NCBI RefSeq assembly: GCF_040239565.1
Contig: NZ_JBEHWS010000006.1
Coordinates: forward strand, 62,001 to 126,000
Source of the DNA: Fulvimarina sp040239565
GTDB lineage: Bacteria > Pseudomonadota > Alphaproteobacteria > Rhizobiales > Rhizobiaceae
Reading direction: 5' to 3'
DNA length: 64,000 nucleotides
A model generated the notes under the pieces. The model was not told where the DNA came from and did not search any database. It saw only the letters and a program-made list of their open reading frames with translations. The stretch's first letter is position 1; each line of letters opens with the position of its first letter. Positions 1 through 8,055 of the stretch are shown in pieces. The position numbers and the translations under genes were made by a program.

Positions 1-2
1 TA

Positions 3-632
3 GGCATCGCCTGGTATGCGAGCCTCGGTTTCGGGTTCGCGGCCGGTCTCGCCCTTCCGCATCTCTACGTCGGCTTCAAGCGCGCTCGCCGCCTGAGCAA
101 GTTCGCCAACCTTTTCCCGTCGGCGGTCGATGTCGTCGTGCGCGGCGTCAAGTCCGGCCTGCCGCTGCCGGATTGCCTGCGCATTATCGCCACCGAGATC
201 CAGGAGCCCGTCCGCAGCGAATTCAAGACGGTGGTGGAGGACCAGACCATCGGTGTTCCGGTGGACGAGGCCCTGAAGCGCCTCGTCGAGCGCGTGCCGC
301 TGTCCGAAACGAACTTCTTCGCCATCGTCGTGGGCGTTCAGGCACGCACGGGCGGCAGTCTCGCCGAAGCACTCGGCAACCTCTCCAAGGTGCTGCGCGA
401 GCGCAAGAAGATGCAGGCGAAGATCCAGTCGATGAGCCAGGAGGCGAAGACCTCCGGCGCGATCATCGGCGCGATGCCAATCCTTGTCGGGCTTCTCGTC
501 TATCTCAGCAGCCCGGAATTCATCTCGGTCCTCGGCACGGAGACCGCCGGCAACATCGTGCTCGCTGGCTGCGCGCTGTGGATGGCGATCGGCATCTTCG
601 TGATGAAGAAAATGATCAATTTCGATTTCTAG
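3..632 (+). CDS. tadB: TadB-like Tad/Flp pilus inner-membrane platform protein (5' truncated)
   Basis: This is the C-terminal 209 residues of a TadB-type platform protein; the reading frame is open from the window edge, so the start lies outside. TadB and TadC form the inner-membrane base on which the TadA ATPase drives Flp pilus assembly. A membrane segment is visible at the left edge, followed by the cytoplasmic type II secretion F domain, with a conserved GGSLAEALGNLSKVLRER stretch. Two membrane helices close the protein, which ends in KKMINFDF. tadC follows after 20 nt in the same direction. The pair tadB-tadC and the TadG-like gene after them make the assignment firm; the family name rests on that context plus the F domain. 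Confidence 0.9.
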   Translation, partial: GIAWYASLGFGFAAGLALPHLYVGFKRARRLSKFANLFPSAVDVVVRGVKSGLPLPDCLRIIATEIQEPVRSEFKTVVEDQTIGVPVDEALKRLVERVPLSETNFFAIVVGVQARTGGSLAEALGNLSKVLRERKKMQAKIQSMSQEAKTSGAIIGAMPILVGLLVYLSSPEFISVLGTETAGNIVLAGCALWMAIGIFVMKKMINFDF

Positions 633-652
633 GACGAAGGACGAAAGCACCC

Positions 653-1618
653 ATGAACTTCCTCCTCGATCTCGCGAATGACACCGAGACACTGACCGCC
701 GGCCTCGCCGCGATCGCGACGATGCTCTCGATCCTTGTCGTCGCCTGGCCCTACGTCGCCCCGGGCGACAATCTCAAAGCGCGCATGAAGCTCGTCGCCG
801 AAGAGCGCGAGGCGATCCGTGTGCGCGAACGCTCCAAGCTCGGCGAACGCAGGGACGGCCTCATGCTGGCCGAGCCGCGCAAGCTCTACCAACTGATCGT
901 CGACCGGATGAACCTGTCAATGCAGGCCGAGGACGGAAAGACGGTCCAGGCCTTGCGCGTCGCGGGCTATCGCGGGCGCGGCCCGATCGTCAAGTTCCTA
1001 GCCGCGGAGGTGATCTTCGGAGCGGTGGGCCTCATTATGAGCGTTTTCTACGCGTCGCTGCTGGCGGATCTACCACTCGTCGCGGACCTTGCGATCGGCC
1101 TCGCAGGCGGGCTGTTCGGATTCAAACTGCCGGCGATCCTGATCGCCAACAAGGGCAAGAAGCGCCAGACATCGATCCGCAGGGCCTGGCCGGATGCTCT
1201 CGATCTGATGCTCATCTGCGTGGAATCCGGCATGAGCATCGAGGCGGCCTTCAGGAAGGTCTCAGAGGAGATCGGCAGCCAGTCGATCGAACTCTCCGAA
1301 GAGCTCAACCTGACGACGGCCGAGCTCTCCTATCTGCCGGACCGGCGCAAAGCGCTCGAAAACCTTGCCTTGCGCACCGATCTCGAAGGCGTCCGCGCCG
1401 TCGTGACCGCACTCACGCAGGCGGAAAAATACGGCACGCCGATCGGCCAGGCGATCCGTGTCCTCGCTCAGGAAAACCGCGACATGCGCATGGCGGCCGC
1501 CGAAAAGAAGGCAGCAGCGCTGCCGCCCAAGCTCACCGTGCCGATGATCGTGTTCTTCCTGCCCGTCCTTTTCGCGGTGATCATCACACCGGTGGTGATT
1601 CAGGTGATGCACGCATGA
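653..1618 (+). CDS. tadC: TadC-like Tad/Flp pilus inner-membrane platform protein
   Basis: The 321-residue protein has a membrane segment near residues 15-36, a pair of helices around 118-160, the type II secretion F domain with DALDLMLICVESGMSIEAAF in its middle, and a final helix near 298-318. This is the usual TadC layout and length. With TadB it should form the pilus assembly platform in the inner membrane. The reading frame stays open far upstream through tadB, but the ATG at 653 lies 20 nt after the tadB stop and gives the normal N-terminus. The stop overlaps the start of the next gene by four bases (ATGA), implying translational coupling. Confidence 0.92.
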   Translation: MNFLLDLANDTETLTAGLAAIATMLSILVVAWPYVAPGDNLKARMKLVAEEREAIRVRERSKLGERRDGLMLAEPRKLYQLIVDRMNLSMQAEDGKTVQALRVAGYRGRGPIVKFLAAEVIFGAVGLIMSVFYASLLADLPLVADLAIGLAGGLFGFKLPAILIANKGKKRQTSIRRAWPDALDLMLICVESGMSIEAAFRKVSEEIGSQSIELSEELNLTTAELSYLPDRRKALENLALRTDLEGVRAVVTALTQAEKYGTPIGQAIRVLAQENRDMRMAAAEKKAAALPPKLTVPMIVFFLPVLFAVIITPVVIQVMHA

Positions 1619-2907
1619 GGATTGGTCATTTCAAATCAGAGGCTATTCGTCGTTCTCGGGCGCTGTGCCGCGAGCGGGACGGCTCCACCTCGATCATCGC
1701 CGCACTCGTGGTCCCGGTTCTGGTCGCCGCGATCGGCTTCGGCGTCGAGACCGGACTCTGGTACGCCGAGCAGAGAGGGCTTCAGCATGCCGCCGACGTC
1801 GCGGTGCATGCCGCGGCGCTGCGCAAGAACTCTGGCGCGGACGAGGCGACGATGCGTGCGGCAGCCCACTATGTTGCCGCGCAGTCGGGCTTCACGGTGG
1901 CCGACGACGTCTTCCGTCTGGATTCCCCCGCCGTGACCGGCCCGCATGCGGGCGAAGAGGGAACGGTCGAACTCCGGGTCTCTATCACGCAGGAACGCCT
2001 GTTCTCCGCGATCATCGACGACACGCCCACAGTTCTCGGAGCGCGGGCAGTGGCACGGATCGATCAGCAGTCCAACGCCTGTATCCTCGCGCTCGCGCCC
2101 ACCGCTTCGGGAGCCGTGAGCGTCGGCGGTTCGACGGAAATCACGCTCGACGGCTGCGAGATCGCGGCCAATTCCAACGCTTCGGACTCCTTCGATATGT
2201 TCGGCGAAGCGAGCCTGACGACCGGCTGCATCCAGACCGTCGGACAGGCCATGACGACGGGCGGGCTCGATCTGACGGAATGTGAGAGCGTACGCGAGCA
2301 CGCGGCGCCGGTCTCCGATCCCTACAGGACCGTTCCGGAACCCGCCCTTTCGGGCAGCTGCGAGAAGAACAATGTCGGCCACCCCAACAAGTCGACCACG
2401 CTGACCCCCACCGAGAACCATGCGAGCGGAGTGAAAGTCATGCGCTTTTGCGACGGCCTGGCGATAAAGGGCCCCGTCAAGCTGGAGCCGGGCCTCTACA
2501 TCGTCGAGAACGGCGACGTGACCATGAACGGCGGCGCGAGCATCGAGGGCTCCGGCGTCACCATCTATCTGACGAACAATGCCCGGATGAAGCTGACCGG
2601 CAACGGAGACGTCAATCTCTCGGCACCGACCAGCGGGCCCTATTCCGGTCTTCTGGTCTTCGGCGGCCGCGACCAGACCGGTATCGAACACAAGATCGCG
2701 GGAACCACAGACTCGGTGATGCAGGGCGCCATCTATCTCCCGGCTTCGGATGTCGAATATCGCGGTAACTCCGCCCTCAGCGACGCCTGCACCCAGATCA
2801 TCGCCAACACGATCGACTTCAACGGAAATTCGAGCCTCGGCGCCAAATGCGAAGCCGCAGGCGGTCGCGACATCGTTTCCAAGGCTGCCGTCACCATCAT
2901 TGAGTAG
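1615..2907 (+). CDS. TadE/TadG-like pilus-associated protein
   Basis: The 430-residue product begins with a short basic stretch and one hydrophobic segment (about residues 27-47) followed by ETGLWYAEQRGLQHAADVAVHAAAL, the hallmark of the TadG-like N-terminal pilus domain. These proteins are anchored in the inner membrane with most of the chain in the periplasm and are linked to Tad pilus assembly or minor pilin function. The rest (about 140-430) is rich in Gly, Asn, Ser and Thr and in short alternating hydrophobic strands, suggesting a beta-rich domain, with several cysteines that could form disulfides. The gene overlaps the tadC stop by four bases and is probably the last gene of the operon. 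Confidence 0.85.
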   Translation: MRIGHFKSEAIRRSRALCRERDGSTSIIAALVVPVLVAAIGFGVETGLWYAEQRGLQHAADVAVHAAALRKNSGADEATMRAAAHYVAAQSGFTVADDVFRLDSPAVTGPHAGEEGTVELRVSITQERLFSAIIDDTPTVLGARAVARIDQQSNACILALAPTASGAVSVGGSTEITLDGCEIAANSNASDSFDMFGEASLTTGCIQTVGQAMTTGGLDLTECESVREHAAPVSDPYRTVPEPALSGSCEKNNVGHPNKSTTLTPTENHASGVKVMRFCDGLAIKGPVKLEPGLYIVENGDVTMNGGASIEGSGVTIYLTNNARMKLTGNGDVNLSAPTSGPYSGLLVFGGRDQTGIEHKIAGTTDSVMQGAIYLPASDVEYRGNSALSDACTQIIANTIDFNGNSSLGAKCEAAGGRDIVSKAAVTIIE

Positions 2908-3128
2908 GTCGGTGCCGAAACCTCCTTGGCGATCGACCGATACATGGGCCGCTTCGACAATCCCGTCCGGGCCCATTCGGTGCTCAGTTTCGTCAGCCCG
3001 CTTCGATTTGAAAGGCAGGCTGACTAAAATCACAGAACGCTCGACGTTTTCCTGATGCAAGTGCATTGCGCGAGTAGTGCGGAAGTCAGATCAATGCCTT
3101 GCAGGCTCAGCCATGTCGATCGGCAGTA

Positions 3129-4055
3129 TCACTCCTTCACCGCACCCGTCATCGAGGACACGTAGTAGTCGACGAAGAAGGAATAGAGGATGACGACCGG
3201 GAGCGAGCCCAGCAGCGCGCCGGACATGAGCGCACCCCATTCGTAGATATCGCCGCGTACCAGCTCGGTGAGGACGCCGACCGGGACGGTCTTGTTCTCC
3301 GAGGAGGAGATGAAGGTAAGCGCATAGATGAACTCGTTCCACGACAGGGTGAAAGCGAAGATGCCCGCCGAAATGAGGCCGGGGACGGCCAGCGGCAGGA
3401 CGACCTTGGTCAGGATCTGCCAGCGGTTCGCCCCGTCGACCAGCGCCGACTCCTCCAGTTCGAACGGGATCGTACGGAAATAGCCCATCAGCAGCCATGT
3501 GCAGAAGGGAATGAGGAAGGTCGGATAGGTGAGGATCAGCGCGAGCCGCGAGTCGAAGATGCCGACCTGGAAGACGATGAAGGCAAGCGGGATGAAGAGG
3601 ATCGAGGGCGGCACGAGATAGGCCAGAAAGATCATCAGACCCGTCACCCGCGCGCCCGAAAACCGCACGCGCTCGATCGCATAGGCCGCGAAGACCGAGG
3701 CAAAGAGCGAGATGAAGGTGGAGGCGAGCGCCACCAGCATCGTGTTCCACAGCCAGCCCGGATAGGACGTCTCGAAGAGTAGATAGTTGATGTGCTCCAG
3801 CGTCGGCTCGACCACCCAGAACGGGCTGTAATTGTCGTAATCGGTCAGCTGGGCGTCCGGCTTCACCGCCGTGATCGCCATCCAGTAGAACGGGAAAAGC
3901 AGCACGAAGATGAAGCAGGCGAGCGGTAGATAGACGACGAAAATGCGCCGAGGCAGCGTGTTGAACTGGGACATCCCCTCCGAGTGATCCTCGGTGACGA
4001 CGGCGCGTATTTTCTTGTCGCTGGCGGCTTGCAGGAGCGGCGTTTCCTGGCTCAT
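3129..4055 (-). CDS. Sugar-type ABC transporter permease (MalG/UgpE family)
   Basis: The 308-residue protein has six predicted membrane helices and the permease EAA loop EESALVDGANRWQILTKVVLP near residues 210-230, the site that docks the ATPase. This is the MalG-type second permease of a carbohydrate importer. It is the last gene of the minus-strand order ATPase, binding protein, MalF-type permease, MalG-type permease, 40 nt after the partner permease. The ATG used has an AAGG about 10 nt upstream. A second in-frame ATG lies 81 nt downstream but its purine stretch abuts the codon. The substrate cannot be read from the sequence; the neighbouring DenD-like gene suggests a sugar acid or polyol. 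Confidence 0.9.
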   Translation of the reverse strand: MSQETPLLQAASDKKIRAVVTEDHSEGMSQFNTLPRRIFVVYLPLACFIFVLLFPFYWMAITAVKPDAQLTDYDNYSPFWVVEPTLEHINYLLFETSYPGWLWNTMLVALASTFISLFASVFAAYAIERVRFSGARVTGLMIFLAYLVPPSILFIPLAFIVFQVGIFDSRLALILTYPTFLIPFCTWLLMGYFRTIPFELEESALVDGANRWQILTKVVLPLAVPGLISAGIFAFTLSWNEFIYALTFISSSENKTVPVGVLTELVRGDIYEWGALMSGALLGSLPVVILYSFFVDYYVSSMTGAVKE

Positions 4056-4095
4056 GGTCGGCGAACCTTGCTCTCGATTTCATATGTTCCGTCCA

Positions 4096-5055
4096 TCAGT
4101 CCCCCCCTCCCTGCTGCCATTTGCGGCGTTGCAGGCCAAAGAAGGAGAAGAGGATCGCGGCGAGAAGGAAGGGGATCATGGCGACCGCGATCGCCGCGCC
4201 CTCGCCGAGCTGCCCGCCCGGAATTGCCCGCTGGAAGGAAAGCGTCGCCATCAGATGCGTCGCGTTCACCGGGCCGCCGCGGGTCAGGACGTAGATCAGC
4301 TGGAAGTCGGTGAAGGTGAAAAGCACCGAGAAGGTCATGACGACGGCGATGATCGGCGTCAGCAGCGGCAGGGTGATCTTGGTGAAGCGCTGCCAAGAGG
4401 TCGCGCCATCGAGCGCAGCCGCCTCGTTCAAGGATTGCGGAATGGTCTGGAGCCCGGCGAGCAGCGAGATCGCGACGAACGGGATGCCGCGCCAGACATT
4501 GGCGGCGATGACCGAGGCTCTTGCCGTGTTCGGATCGCCGAGGAAGTTGATCGGCGTGTCGATCCAGCCCCATTCCATCAGCACCCAGGAGATGATCGAG
4601 AATTGGCTGTCATAAATCCACCAGAAGGCGAGCGCCGACAGAACGGTCGGCACGACCCAGGGCAGGAGGATGATCGCCCGGAACAGGGTCTTGAATGGCA
4701 GGTGCTCGTTGAGGATCAGGGCCAGCCACAGGCCGAGCGCGAATTTCAGGATCGAGGCGACGACGGTATAGAGCAGCGTGTTGTAGACCGAGAGCCAGAA
4801 CACCGGATCGTCGAACAGCCAGGAATAGTTCTCGATGCCGATCCACTGGCCTGAGCGGCCGATCGAGGCGTCGGTAAAACCGAGCCAGATGCCGAGACCC
4901 AGCGGATAGGTGAGGAAGCACAGAAGGAAGACCGCCGCCGGCAGCATGAAGAGCAGGCCGAGCCCGTTGCGGCTTTCAAAGAAACGCCGGAAGATGTTGG
5001 GCCGCGCGACGGCGGACGAGGCCGGTTGCGCGGCGGTTGTGTCGGTGGTTGCCAT
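4096..5055 (-). CDS. Sugar-type ABC transporter permease (MalF/UgpA family)
   Basis: This 319-residue permease has a hydrophilic N-terminus, six membrane helices and the EAA loop NEAAALDGATSWQRFTKITL near residues 215-235. It should pair with the downstream MalG-type permease to form the membrane channel of a carbohydrate importer. I chose the ATG at 5055 because GGAAG sits about 6 nt upstream. An in-frame GTG at 5073 would add six residues but has no comparable ribosome-binding site. The ~300 nt gap to the binding-protein gene upstream holds a palindromic repeat pair rather than a clear promoter, so this gene is probably read from the same transcript as the binding protein. Confidence 0.9.
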   Translation of the reverse strand: MATTDTTAAQPASSAVARPNIFRRFFESRNGLGLLFMLPAAVFLLCFLTYPLGLGIWLGFTDASIGRSGQWIGIENYSWLFDDPVFWLSVYNTLLYTVVASILKFALGLWLALILNEHLPFKTLFRAIILLPWVVPTVLSALAFWWIYDSQFSIISWVLMEWGWIDTPINFLGDPNTARASVIAANVWRGIPFVAISLLAGLQTIPQSLNEAAALDGATSWQRFTKITLPLLTPIIAVVMTFSVLFTFTDFQLIYVLTRGGPVNATHLMATLSFQRAIPGGQLGEGAAIAVAMIPFLLAAILFSFFGLQRRKWQQGGGD

Positions 5056-5173
5056 CGGAGCCTTCCGTTTCACTCGTGCTTGCCGGCTTGGGGCTGCGTT
5101 TCCCGCTCATCCCTCGTTAGGATGACGCACGCAGCCGCAGCGGCAGCCCATTTCGCCACGCAATCGGAGCTTC

Positions 5174-5305
5174 GTCATCCTCGGCCACCGTGCCGAGGAT
5201 CCAGTTCGGCCACTGCGTTTGTCTGCGGATTTTGGGAGAAGCGCGGAGCCTAGAAAGCCCGCGCCATTCTGCTTCCGGGTCCTCGGGCCGGAGCCCGAGG
5301 ATGAC
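5174..5305. repeat. REPIN-like pair of inverted palindromic repeats, copy 1
   Basis: Two palindromic units face each other 132 bp apart. The left unit reads GTCATCCTCGG, a short loop, then CCGAGGATCCAG. The right unit has CCTCGGGCCGGAGCCCGAGG and ends in GATGAC, the reverse complement of the left end. A second pair of nearly the same size lies at 26322-26451. The ends are conserved between copies but the middle is not, as in REP doublets. It occupies most of the 304 bp between the binding-protein gene and the permease gene, where folding could set their relative expression. A partial unit (CTCATCC...GGATGACG) lies just to the left, near 5107-5125. Confidence 0.7.
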
Positions 5306-5359
5306 GGCGTCGAGGGTGTTGTTGCGCCGGAAACTTCAGCCTCCGGCGCACGCCGCCAA

Positions 5360-6679
5360 TTACCGGTAATACCGCGCAATGCGGCGTTCGGCGTTGGCGA
5401 TCGCTTCCTCAGTGGTGCGCTGGCCGGTGACCGCCTCGGCGAACATGTCGACGATCACGTAATCGGCCATCACGCCTGCCGATGCGGGTCCTAGCGGGCC
5501 GGCATAGCCGTTCGGCTGAAGGCTCGCCGAGGCCTTGGAGTAAGGCTCGTGGATCGGGTCCAACGTCCAGACCGGATTGTCCTCGAAGGCCTTCAGCGGC
5601 TGGCAGCAATAGGCGCTCGCGCCTTCGAGCCAGGCGTTGAAGCGCTCGGGCTGGAACATGAAGGCGATATAGGCTTTCGCCGCTTCCGGATACTGACAGT
5701 GCTGGAAGACGTTGATCGTCGAGCACTGGTGCAGCTCGACCGACTGGCCCACCGGGCCGACCGGCAGGTTGGTCGAGCGGATGTCCTCGGCGATCTCGGC
5801 CATCGCCGGATCGTTCTTCGCCGCGTAGTAAAGCGAGACGCCATTCGCGGTCAGCGAGATCTGGCCGGCGAGGAAGGCGCGGTTGTTGTTGATGTCGAGC
5901 CAGCTTTCCGTTCCCGGAATGAAGGTCTCGTAGAGCGCCTTGGCGTATTCGATCGCAGCCTTCGTCTCGGGGCTGTTGATCGCCACCTCGCCGTTCTCGT
6001 CGACGGCCCGGCCGCCATGGCTCCAGAGCAGCCAGTGAGCATAGTTGTTGCCGTCGCCGACCGCCTTGCCGTGCGGGAAGCCTGCCGGCGTGCCCTTTTC
6101 CTTCATCGCCTGGCACAGCTTCAGGAAGCCGTCCGTATCGGTCGGGAACTCTTCGAAGCCCGCCGCCTTCATATGGCTGTCGCGGTAGCAGATGGCGTTG
6201 CCGATGGCGCAGAGCGGAATGGCGATGAACTTGCCGTCTTCGGTGGTGGCATAGCCCTTCAGGCCGTCATACCAGCCGCCATAGGCCTCGCCCAGAGCAT
6301 TGCCGAGGTCGGAGACGTCGACCAGCTTGTCGGGATACTGGAACGGATCGTCGAACCAGCTCATCACCATGTCGGGGCCGGAGCCGACATTGGCGGCGAC
6401 GGCGGCCTTCGGGCGCACGTCTTCCCAGCTTTCCTGGTCGATCCGCACTTCGACGCCGGTCGCCTCGGTGAAGGCCTTGGTGTTGGCGTTGAAGGCCTCT
6501 TCCTCGCCGGTGACGAAGGGCACCCAGCGCAGGAGGCGCAGAGACGCCCCCTCTTCGGGCTGGAATGTGGGCATCGAGCCTTGCGCGAAAGCCCGGCTCG
6601 CGCCGAACGGTCCGCTGAGCGCGGCGGTCGCGGCAAGGCCGGCGGTTCCCTGCAACAGGGTTCTGCGATTGATGATCAT
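5360..6679 (-). CDS. Extracellular solute-binding protein of the sugar-type ABC importer
   Basis: The 439-residue product is the periplasmic binding protein (family 1 fold) that delivers the substrate to the two permeases encoded after it. It starts with MIINRRTLLQG and a hydrophobic stretch ending near RAFAQG, a twin-arginine-type signal peptide, suggesting export in folded form. A longer open frame exists upstream, but the ATG at 6679 has GGAGGAG six nt before it and yields the signal peptide exactly. The mature chain has the lobes and the Trp/Tyr-rich segments expected of sugar binders. The ATPase gene lies 118 nt upstream in the same direction. The ligand is unknown. Confidence 0.92.
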   Translation of the reverse strand: MIINRRTLLQGTAGLAATAALSGPFGASRAFAQGSMPTFQPEEGASLRLLRWVPFVTGEEEAFNANTKAFTEATGVEVRIDQESWEDVRPKAAVAANVGSGPDMVMSWFDDPFQYPDKLVDVSDLGNALGEAYGGWYDGLKGYATTEDGKFIAIPLCAIGNAICYRDSHMKAAGFEEFPTDTDGFLKLCQAMKEKGTPAGFPHGKAVGDGNNYAHWLLWSHGGRAVDENGEVAINSPETKAAIEYAKALYETFIPGTESWLDINNNRAFLAGQISLTANGVSLYYAAKNDPAMAEIAEDIRSTNLPVGPVGQSVELHQCSTINVFQHCQYPEAAKAYIAFMFQPERFNAWLEGASAYCCQPLKAFEDNPVWTLDPIHEPYSKASASLQPNGYAGPLGPASAGVMADYVIVDMFAEAVTGQRTTEEAIANAERRIARYYR

Positions 6680-6797
6680 CGGGGTCTCCTCCCAGTAGAT
6701 ACGCGCGGATGGTTCCTCCTCAACGGCGGGGCTCCGCACCGGACCCTGCCGCGCATTCCAACGCCGGAGCACCGCCGAAGTGCGCCCCGCCGAATTC

Positions 6798-7862
6798 TCA
6801 GATCGACACCCGGTCTCCCGATTTGGCATCGAAGAGATGCACGGCCGCGGGGTCGACGGACACCCTGATCTCCTCGCCGGGTCCGGCCGAAATCCGCTCC
6901 CGGAAGACGCAGGTCACCGGGGTCTCGCCGAGCTTTGCGACGACGTGGGTTTCCGAGCCCGTCGGCTCGACGACCTCGACGGTGAGCGGCACGTCGCCGC
7001 CGAGATGGACGTGTTCGGGACGCATGCCGAAGACAAGCTCGCGGCCTGCCTCCGCTCCGCCCGGATTGGCAACCTTCAGCTCGATCCCGTCACCGCTCGT
7101 GAACCGGGTGCGATCCTCGCCAGAGACCTTGCCGGTCAGGAAGTTCATGGCCGGCGAGCCGATGAAGCCAGCGACGAAAAGGTTGTTCGGGTTGTCGTAG
7201 AGCTCCAGCGGCGCGCCCACCTGCTCGACGATCCCGTCATGCATGACGACGATCTTGTCGGCCATGGTCATCGCCTCGATCTGGTCGTGGGTGACATAGA
7301 CCGTGGTGGTCTTCAGGCGCTGGTGCAGGTTCTTCATCTCGGTGCGCATCGAAACACGCAGCTTGGCGTCGAGATTCGACAGCGGCTCGTCGAAGAGGAA
7401 GACCTGCGGCTCGCGCACGATCGCCCGCCCCATGGCAACGCGCTGGCGCTGGCCGCCGGAGAGCTGGCGAGGATAGCGATCTAGAAGGTGGCTGAGGCCA
7501 AGGATCTCGGCTGCGGGCTTCACGCGCGACTCGATCTCGGACTTCGAAGCCCCTTTCAAGGTCAGCGAAAAGGCCATGTTGTCGGCGACGGTGATGTGCG
7601 GATAGAGCGCGTAGTTCTGGAACACCATCGCAATGTCCCGCTCCTTGGGCTGGAGCTGGTTCACCACCCGGTCGCCGATCCAGATCTCGCCCGAAGTGAC
7701 GTTTTCGAGGCCCGCCAGCATCCGCAGGAGCGTCGATTTTCCGCAGCCCGACGGACCGACAAGGACCACGAACTGCCCCTCCTCGATATCGAAGCTGACA
7801 CCGTGCAGCACCTCGGCCGCCCCGAACGATTTACGCACCTCTTTAAAGGACACCGGCGCCAT
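6798..7862 (-). CDS. ABC transporter ATP-binding protein (UgpC/MalK family)
   Basis: The 354-residue ATPase has Walker A GPSGCGKST near residue 38, the Q-loop (FQNYALYPH), signature LSGGQRQRVAMGRA, Walker B VFLFDEP and the switch histidine in THDQIEAM. A C-terminal TOBE/OB region of about 120 residues follows, as in MalK and UgpC. It powers the importer encoded downstream. I chose the ATG at 7862 because AGGAAG lies 7-8 nt upstream; the ATG at 7895 would add 11 residues without a ribosome-binding site. It is the first gene after a recognisable promoter (7965-7993), so it heads the transport operon. Confidence 0.94.
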   Translation of the reverse strand: MAPVSFKEVRKSFGAAEVLHGVSFDIEEGQFVVLVGPSGCGKSTLLRMLAGLENVTSGEIWIGDRVVNQLQPKERDIAMVFQNYALYPHITVADNMAFSLTLKGASKSEIESRVKPAAEILGLSHLLDRYPRQLSGGQRQRVAMGRAIVREPQVFLFDEPLSNLDAKLRVSMRTEMKNLHQRLKTTTVYVTHDQIEAMTMADKIVVMHDGIVEQVGAPLELYDNPNNLFVAGFIGSPAMNFLTGKVSGEDRTRFTSGDGIELKVANPGGAEAGRELVFGMRPEHVHLGGDVPLTVEVVEPTGSETHVVAKLGETPVTCVFRERISAGPGEEIRVSVDPAAVHLFDAKSGDRVSI

Positions 7863-7942
7863 AAATTCGCTTCCTATTCTCTCACGCGCAAGCATAAAGA
7901 CATGCTTTTACAACGCAGATATTCTCTTCCAAGTAATAGGTG

Positions 7943-7970
7943 ACTATTTCTAAAATAGTATCACACTATT
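7943..7970. promoter_or_regulatory. Two overlapping palindromes, candidate GntR-family operator
   Basis: ACTATTT-CTA-AAATAGT (7943-7959) is a perfect 7-3-7 inverted repeat. AATAGT-ATCAC-ACTATT (7954-7970) is a perfect 6-5-6 inverted repeat sharing an arm with it. Together they cover the -10 element and the likely start site of the promoter in front of the ABC ATPase gene, a position typical of repression. The natural candidate to bind is the GntR/FadR-type regulator encoded at 9058-9855, but that is inferred from proximity alone. Confidence 0.6.
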
Positions 7971-7993
7971 GACCGACCCTCCGCAGGTGTCAA
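7965..7993 (-). promoter_or_regulatory. Sigma-70-type promoter for the ABC importer operon
   Basis: On the minus strand TTGACA (7988-7993) is a perfect -35 hexamer. It is followed after exactly 17 nt by AATAGT (7965-7970), an acceptable -10. The predicted start falls about 100 nt upstream of the ATPase gene. The -10 is inside the overlapping palindromes, so a bound repressor would block polymerase. Confidence 0.55.
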
Positions 7994-8055
7994 GTCGATT
8001 GATCCGGTTTCCTGACCTATCGTCCGCCCTGCCTGTCCTTGTTTTCATCCTGCCA

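Noticed and set aside
1636..3066. 476-codon minus-strand open frame opposite the TadG-like gene
   Set aside because: No domain pattern; the sense gene overlaps tadC by ATGA and has the TadG N-terminal motif.
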